This document shows, in pieces, positions 61,424-64,000 of a stretch of 64,000 nt of DNA (positions are counted from its first letter, which is position 1; every line of letters starts with the position of its first letter). The notes under the pieces are model-generated. The model was given only the letters and a program-made list of their open reading frames with translations. It made no database searches and was not told where the DNA came from. Made by a program: the position numbers and the translations under genes. Origin of the DNA: Lunatimonas lonarensis (lineage in GTDB: Bacteria; Bacteroidota; Bacteroidia; Cytophagales; Cyclobacteriaceae). Where the stretch lies: NCBI RefSeq assembly GCF_000390185.1, contig NZ_AQHR01000104.1, positions 1 to 64,000 of the forward strand, in the 5' to 3' direction.

Positions 61424-61762
61424 TTATAGGGCATCCTCTCCGGTGTCCTCGTTTCGGATCCTGAATGCTTTCTCTACATCGTAGATGAATATTTTTCCGT
61501 CTCCTACGTCTCCGGTTCTGCCTTCTTTGAGAATGCACTGGGTCACCGCCTCAGCCAGGTCGTCCGGAACCACAATCTCCAGTTTTGTCCTTGGGATAAA
61601 GGTAGGCTCATAGGCCACTCCTCGGTATTGTTGGGTTTTGGCATGTTGCAATCCCATACCTTTTACTTCAAAAAATGTCAGGAATTTTACCCCAAGGCCT
61701 GAAAGACAACTATGGATTTCATCAAACTTCGAGGTTCGGATAAGTGCTTCTATTTTTTTCAT
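61424..61762 (-). CDS. glnK: PII nitrogen regulatory protein GlnK
   Basis: 112 residues. T-loop 'KTQQYRGVAYEPTFIPRTKLEIVV' with Tyr51 in the position of the uridylylation site in E. coli PII; 'LVVPDDLAEAVTQCILKEGRTGDVGDGKIFIYDVEKAFRIRNEDTGEDAL' holds the ATP/2-oxoglutarate-binding end. N-terminus 'MKKIEALIRTSKFDEIHSCL' is normal. First gene of the glnK-amtB pair, the classic arrangement. The variant of position 'GVKFLTFFEVKGMG' is within family range. Confidence 0.96.
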   Translation of the reverse strand: MKKIEALIRTSKFDEIHSCLSGLGVKFLTFFEVKGMGLQHAKTQQYRGVAYEPTFIPRTKLEIVVPDDLAEAVTQCILKEGRTGDVGDGKIFIYDVEKAFRIRNEDTGEDAL

Positions 61763-61821
61763 TTTGCTAACGGGATTAAGGTTTCGTTACTGATTCGGGC
61801 TGTAATCGATAGTATTTTTGA

Positions 61822-61851
61822 CAAAAGTAAAAAATAAGGTTTAATAAACAA
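61822..61851 (-). promoter_or_regulatory. Promoter for glnK-amtB (Bacteroidota -33/-7)
   Basis: On the minus strand: TTG (61851-61849), 19-nt spacer, TACTTTTG (61829-61822), fitting TAnnTTTG. Start would be near 61815, about 53 nt before the GlnK ATG. Confidence 0.65.
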
Positions 61852-62194
61852 TTAAAAAGGCTCGAAAAAATAAGATTTAGTTGAAATATGGTTTAAAAAG
61901 ATACCTATGTGCGGATTTTTGATTCCGAAAATATGATTGTGAAATAAAAAATAAACCTATAGCGGTAGGTTCCTAATCACGCTACAAACAAAAATTAGAT
62001 TGAGTAATATTCGTTTTTGGGGTTTTTAATTAGCTCATAACTGAGTAAATTATTAATTTTTTCAAAAGCTCGATTCCATTTGGAAATAGGCAGCTAGGTG
62101 GGTGTACAACGTGTTATTCTCCGAGGATGGCCGAAAAATGTCCGGAAACAAGGGTTGTTTCTATGCTAATTTGATGTCCCGTGGTGGTTATCGG

Positions 62195-62225
62195 TTGTTT
62201 CAAAACCCTGTGGCATGTAGTTTTG
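62195..62225 (+). promoter_or_regulatory. Promoter for the nucleotidyltransferase gene
   Basis: TTG (62195-62197), 20-nt spacer, TAGTTTTG (62218-62225). The start near 62232 leaves a very short leader and supports the ATG at 62252 rather than 62243. Confidence 0.65.
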
Positions 62226-62251
62226 CTTTTTGAAAAGCACTTATGTACAAT

Positions 62252-63151
62252 ATGAAACCAACACTTTTGATTTTGGCGGCCGGTATGGGCAGCCGGTATG
62301 GAGGAGACAAGCAGGTAGACGGTTTTGGACCCCACAACGAAACGATATTGGAGTACAGTATTTTTGATGCCATTCAGGCCGGTTTCGGCAAGGTGGTTTT
62401 TATCGTGCGGGAAGAAATCCTAGACCTTGCCAAGTCACTGTTTGTAGAAAAGCTGAGTGGCAGGGTGGAGGTTGATTTCGTGGTACAGTCGCTGAACAGC
62501 TACCTCCCCGTGGAGTTTTGCAATCCAGATCGAAAAAAGCCTTACGGTACAGCCCATGCATTATTATGTGCCAAGGATGCGGTTAATGAACCTTTTGCCG
62601 TAATCAATGCCGACGATTTTTACGGAAGGGAGGCCTTTTTGGCACTCGGCAGGTTCCTTTCCCAATCGGCCAGTCCCGATTTGCATTGCATGGTCGGGTA
62701 TGCGATACAAAATGTTTTGTCCAGCTACGGATCCGTGAGCCGGGGCGTGTGTGATTATGGGTCGGATGGCAACCTGAGGGGCATGATCGAGCGTACGGCT
62801 ATCAGCCGTCTGGATAGTGGTGCCATAGTTCATGAAGCAGACGGCGAATATGTGGAGATACCGGAGGGCACAGCCGTATCTATGAATTGCTGGGGGTTTC
62901 ATCCTTCGGTGTTTGCAGAGACCCAACGGCTATGGCATGAGTTTTTGGCTTCAAAAGGCATGGAGCTTAAGTCCGAGTTTTACATCCCTACCGTGGTCAA
63001 TACGCTCATTGAGGAACAAAAAGCTGCCGTCAAAATATTGGAGGGTGGTAAAACATGGTTTGGGGTGACCTATGCGGAGGATAGACCTATCGTTACCTCC
63101 GCGCTGAGGGAACTACATGAGTCAGGAATTTATCCAGAAAAACTTTTCTGA
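62252..63151 (+). CDS. Sugar nucleotidyltransferase family protein
   Basis: 299 residues. NTP-transferase signature 'LLILAAGMGSRYGGDKQVDGFGPHNETILEYSIFDAI' (LAAGMGSR variant), 'GTAHALLCAKDAVNEPFAVINADDFYGREAF' with the substrate-binding Asp pair, then 'MNCWGFHPSVFAE'. It would activate a sugar 1-phosphate with an NTP. This Bacteroidota branch is less defined than RmlA/GalU. It follows a very good promoter; a second ATG at 62243 is possible. Confidence 0.88.
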   Translation: MKPTLLILAAGMGSRYGGDKQVDGFGPHNETILEYSIFDAIQAGFGKVVFIVREEILDLAKSLFVEKLSGRVEVDFVVQSLNSYLPVEFCNPDRKKPYGTAHALLCAKDAVNEPFAVINADDFYGREAFLALGRFLSQSASPDLHCMVGYAIQNVLSSYGSVSRGVCDYGSDGNLRGMIERTAISRLDSGAIVHEADGEYVEIPEGTAVSMNCWGFHPSVFAETQRLWHEFLASKGMELKSEFYIPTVVNTLIEEQKAAVKILEGGKTWFGVTYAEDRPIVTSALRELHESGIYPEKLF

Positions 63152-63218
63152 TTTCAATAGAACCTGATGCGGGGTCCCGAAGGTTTAAAAATATTCGTCG
63201 GATTTGTTTCTGCTTTCC

Positions 63219-63237
63219 AAAATTATTGAATAATTTT
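63219..63237. repeat. 19-nt perfect palindrome AAAATTATT-G-AATAATTTT
   Basis: Located in the 173-nt gap between the nucleotidyltransferase and DoxX genes, centred about 97 nt before the DoxX ATG. A+T-rich, so chance is possible; may be an operator or weak terminator. Confidence 0.35.
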
Positions 63238-63324
63238 AAGACAATTGGAACGGAAACTGCCTATTCACTAGACCTTCCCAGTTCCTTATTTAGAAATCGA
63301 ACCTAAACCGCAACGATATCGCCC

Positions 63325-63741
63325 ATGAAGCATCTCATATTCTCCCACAAATCTTTTGGTACGGACATTGCCCTGTTGATTTTAAGAGTTGGTGCTTCCA
63401 TGATGCTGCTTACCCACGGGTGGGCAAAGATAACCAATTTCAGTGAGCGCCTGAATACATTCGCGGATCCCATAGGGCTGGGTCCCGCACTCTCGCTTCA
63501 GTTGGTCATTTTTGCAGAGTTTTTCTGTGCGATATTTTTGATTCTAGGTTTTATGTCCCGGGTAGTGTTGGTGCCATTGATTATCAATATGGCCGTAATT
63601 ACCTTTGTCGTGCATGCTGACGACCCATTTAGCAGGCAGGAGTTGCCTTTATTGTTTTTGGTGACATTCGTCGTTTTGATGTTTACCGGACCGGGCAAGC
63701 TTTCGATGGACGCACAGATTCTTCAAAAGCGGCGCTATTAA
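63325..63741 (+). CDS. DoxX family membrane protein
   Basis: 138 residues with four hydrophobic helices. 'ALLILRVGASMMLLTHGWAKITNF', 'FADPIGLGPALSLQLVIFAEFFCAIFLILGF' and 'LPLLFLVTFVVLMFTGPGKLSMD' match DoxX. Members associate with sulfur or redox processes, but most are uncharacterised. Convergent with recF. Confidence 0.9.
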   Translation: MKHLIFSHKSFGTDIALLILRVGASMMLLTHGWAKITNFSERLNTFADPIGLGPALSLQLVIFAEFFCAIFLILGFMSRVVLVPLIINMAVITFVVHADDPFSRQELPLLFLVTFVVLMFTGPGKLSMDAQILQKRRY

Positions 63742-63747
63742 ATTGCT

Positions 63748-64000
63748 TTATGGCAGTGGCGGCGTAGTGTGCATTCGGCCCTGTTCTATGCTTATAATTG
63801 AGGAGGAAAGACCCAAGTCGGCCAGAATGGTTCGGGACCTCTCCGGTCGGGCATCTGTGATGAATAGTTGGCCAAATCCTTGGTCGGCCACCATACGCAT
63901 AAGTTGGGCAATGCGCTTGTCGTCCAACTTGTCAAAAATATCGTCCAGCAACAAGATTGGTGTCTGTTTTTTATGTTTCTTGACCAATTGGAACTGCGAT
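63748..64000 (-). CDS. recF: RecF DNA repair protein, C-terminal part (runs off the window)
   Basis: 84 codons of the C-terminus are visible; the gene continues beyond 64000. Text: 'KKHKKQTPILLLDDIFDKLDDKRIAQLMRMV' holds the Walker B/D-loop of RecF (LLLDD then DKLD), followed by 'GQLFITDARPERSR' and a Ser-rich tail. RecF loads RecA at gaps with RecOR. The start, Walker A and signature motifs lie outside the window. Confidence 0.93.
   Translation of the reverse strand, partial: SQFQLVKKHKKQTPILLLDDIFDKLDDKRIAQLMRMVADQGFGQLFITDARPERSRTILADLGLSSSIISIEQGRMHTTPPLP

Larger units (their letters stand above)
61763..62251. other. Divergent A+T-rich region between glnK and the nucleotidyltransferase
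   Basis: 489 bp with no supported ORF. It holds one good promoter per direction (61822-61851 minus; 62195-62225 plus). The middle is A+T-rich with no obvious operator that I can name. Confidence 0.6.

Noticed and set aside
1-64000. rRNA, tRNA, CRISPR arrays, insertion sequences or prophage genes
   Set aside because: No tRNA cloverleaf, ribosomal sequence, regularly spaced repeat array, transposase or phage structural gene was recognised on either strand.

Overview
The window looks like chromosome of a gliding-type member of the Bacteroidota, most likely Cytophagales/Cyclobacteriaceae. Reasons: a SusC/SusD pair, a GldB-like lipoprotein, many short-signal lipoproteins, DUF6702/HupE/M1-peptidase and GlnK/AmtB modules typical of the phylum, and promoters with the Bacteroidota pattern TTG-N19/20-TAnnTTTG. 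Family calls are read from motifs by eye; no database search was run. No rRNA, tRNA, CRISPR array, transposase or phage gene was recognised.

Layout. 1-4.1 kb is an A+T-rich accessory island: a small cysteine-rich secreted peptide (NVEALA-like) with a strong terminator, two tandem paralogous six-bladed beta-propeller lipoproteins, a glycosyltransferase-like protein and a lone LytTR DNA-binding protein. 4.1-8.7 kb holds a Uma2-type nuclease-fold protein, an SDR oxidoreductase, a gamma-glutamyltransferase-family enzyme and a complete CcrA/CfiA-like subclass B1 metallo-beta-lactamase carrying a lipoprotein signal. 8.7-12.4 kb (minus strand) is a tight four-gene operon: tiny lipoprotein, sterol-desaturase/fatty-acid-hydroxylase-type membrane enzyme, a fusion of a KAS III-like thiolase-fold domain to a haem-oxygenase-like diiron domain, and an unrecognised 292-aa protein. 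This is my best candidate for an undescribed system, probably making or modifying an unusual lipid. 12.5-17.8 kb holds a flavin reductase, L-serine dehydratase, a GCS2-CBS fusion and an overlapping aspartoacylase-like peptidase.

17.8-30.9 kb is a nutrient locus: a GH43-like lipoprotein diverging from susC-susD, then (after a terminator) a ThuA protein, a D-tagatose-3-epimerase-like enzyme, an IolE-like enzyme, an alpha/beta hydrolase, a VCBS/FG-GAP secreted protein, a three-domain metallophosphoesterase and a small Rieske protein. Together they suggest uptake and epimerisation/dehydration of a ketose, inositol-like compound or keto-sugar. 31.0-36.2 kb carries a 1321-aa multi-pass membrane protein of unknown type and an ECF sigma factor with an overlapping 78-aa partner, which has its own promoter and terminator.

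36.3-54 kb is mainly an exopolysaccharide/O-antigen-type locus (endonuclease III, asparagine synthetase-like amidotransferase, GT4; then SLBB export protein, Wzz-like, Wzx-like flippase, GT2, Wzy-like, two GT4, DUF1972 GT), interrupted by gldB (minus) and a triple-fasciclin lipoprotein. 54-63.2 kb holds housekeeping and conserved modules: tandem universal stress protein, 2H phosphoesterase, DUF6702/HupE/M1 peptidase, amtB/glnK on the minus strand and a sugar nucleotidyltransferase. 63.2-64 kb has a DoxX protein and the C-terminal end of recF running off the window.
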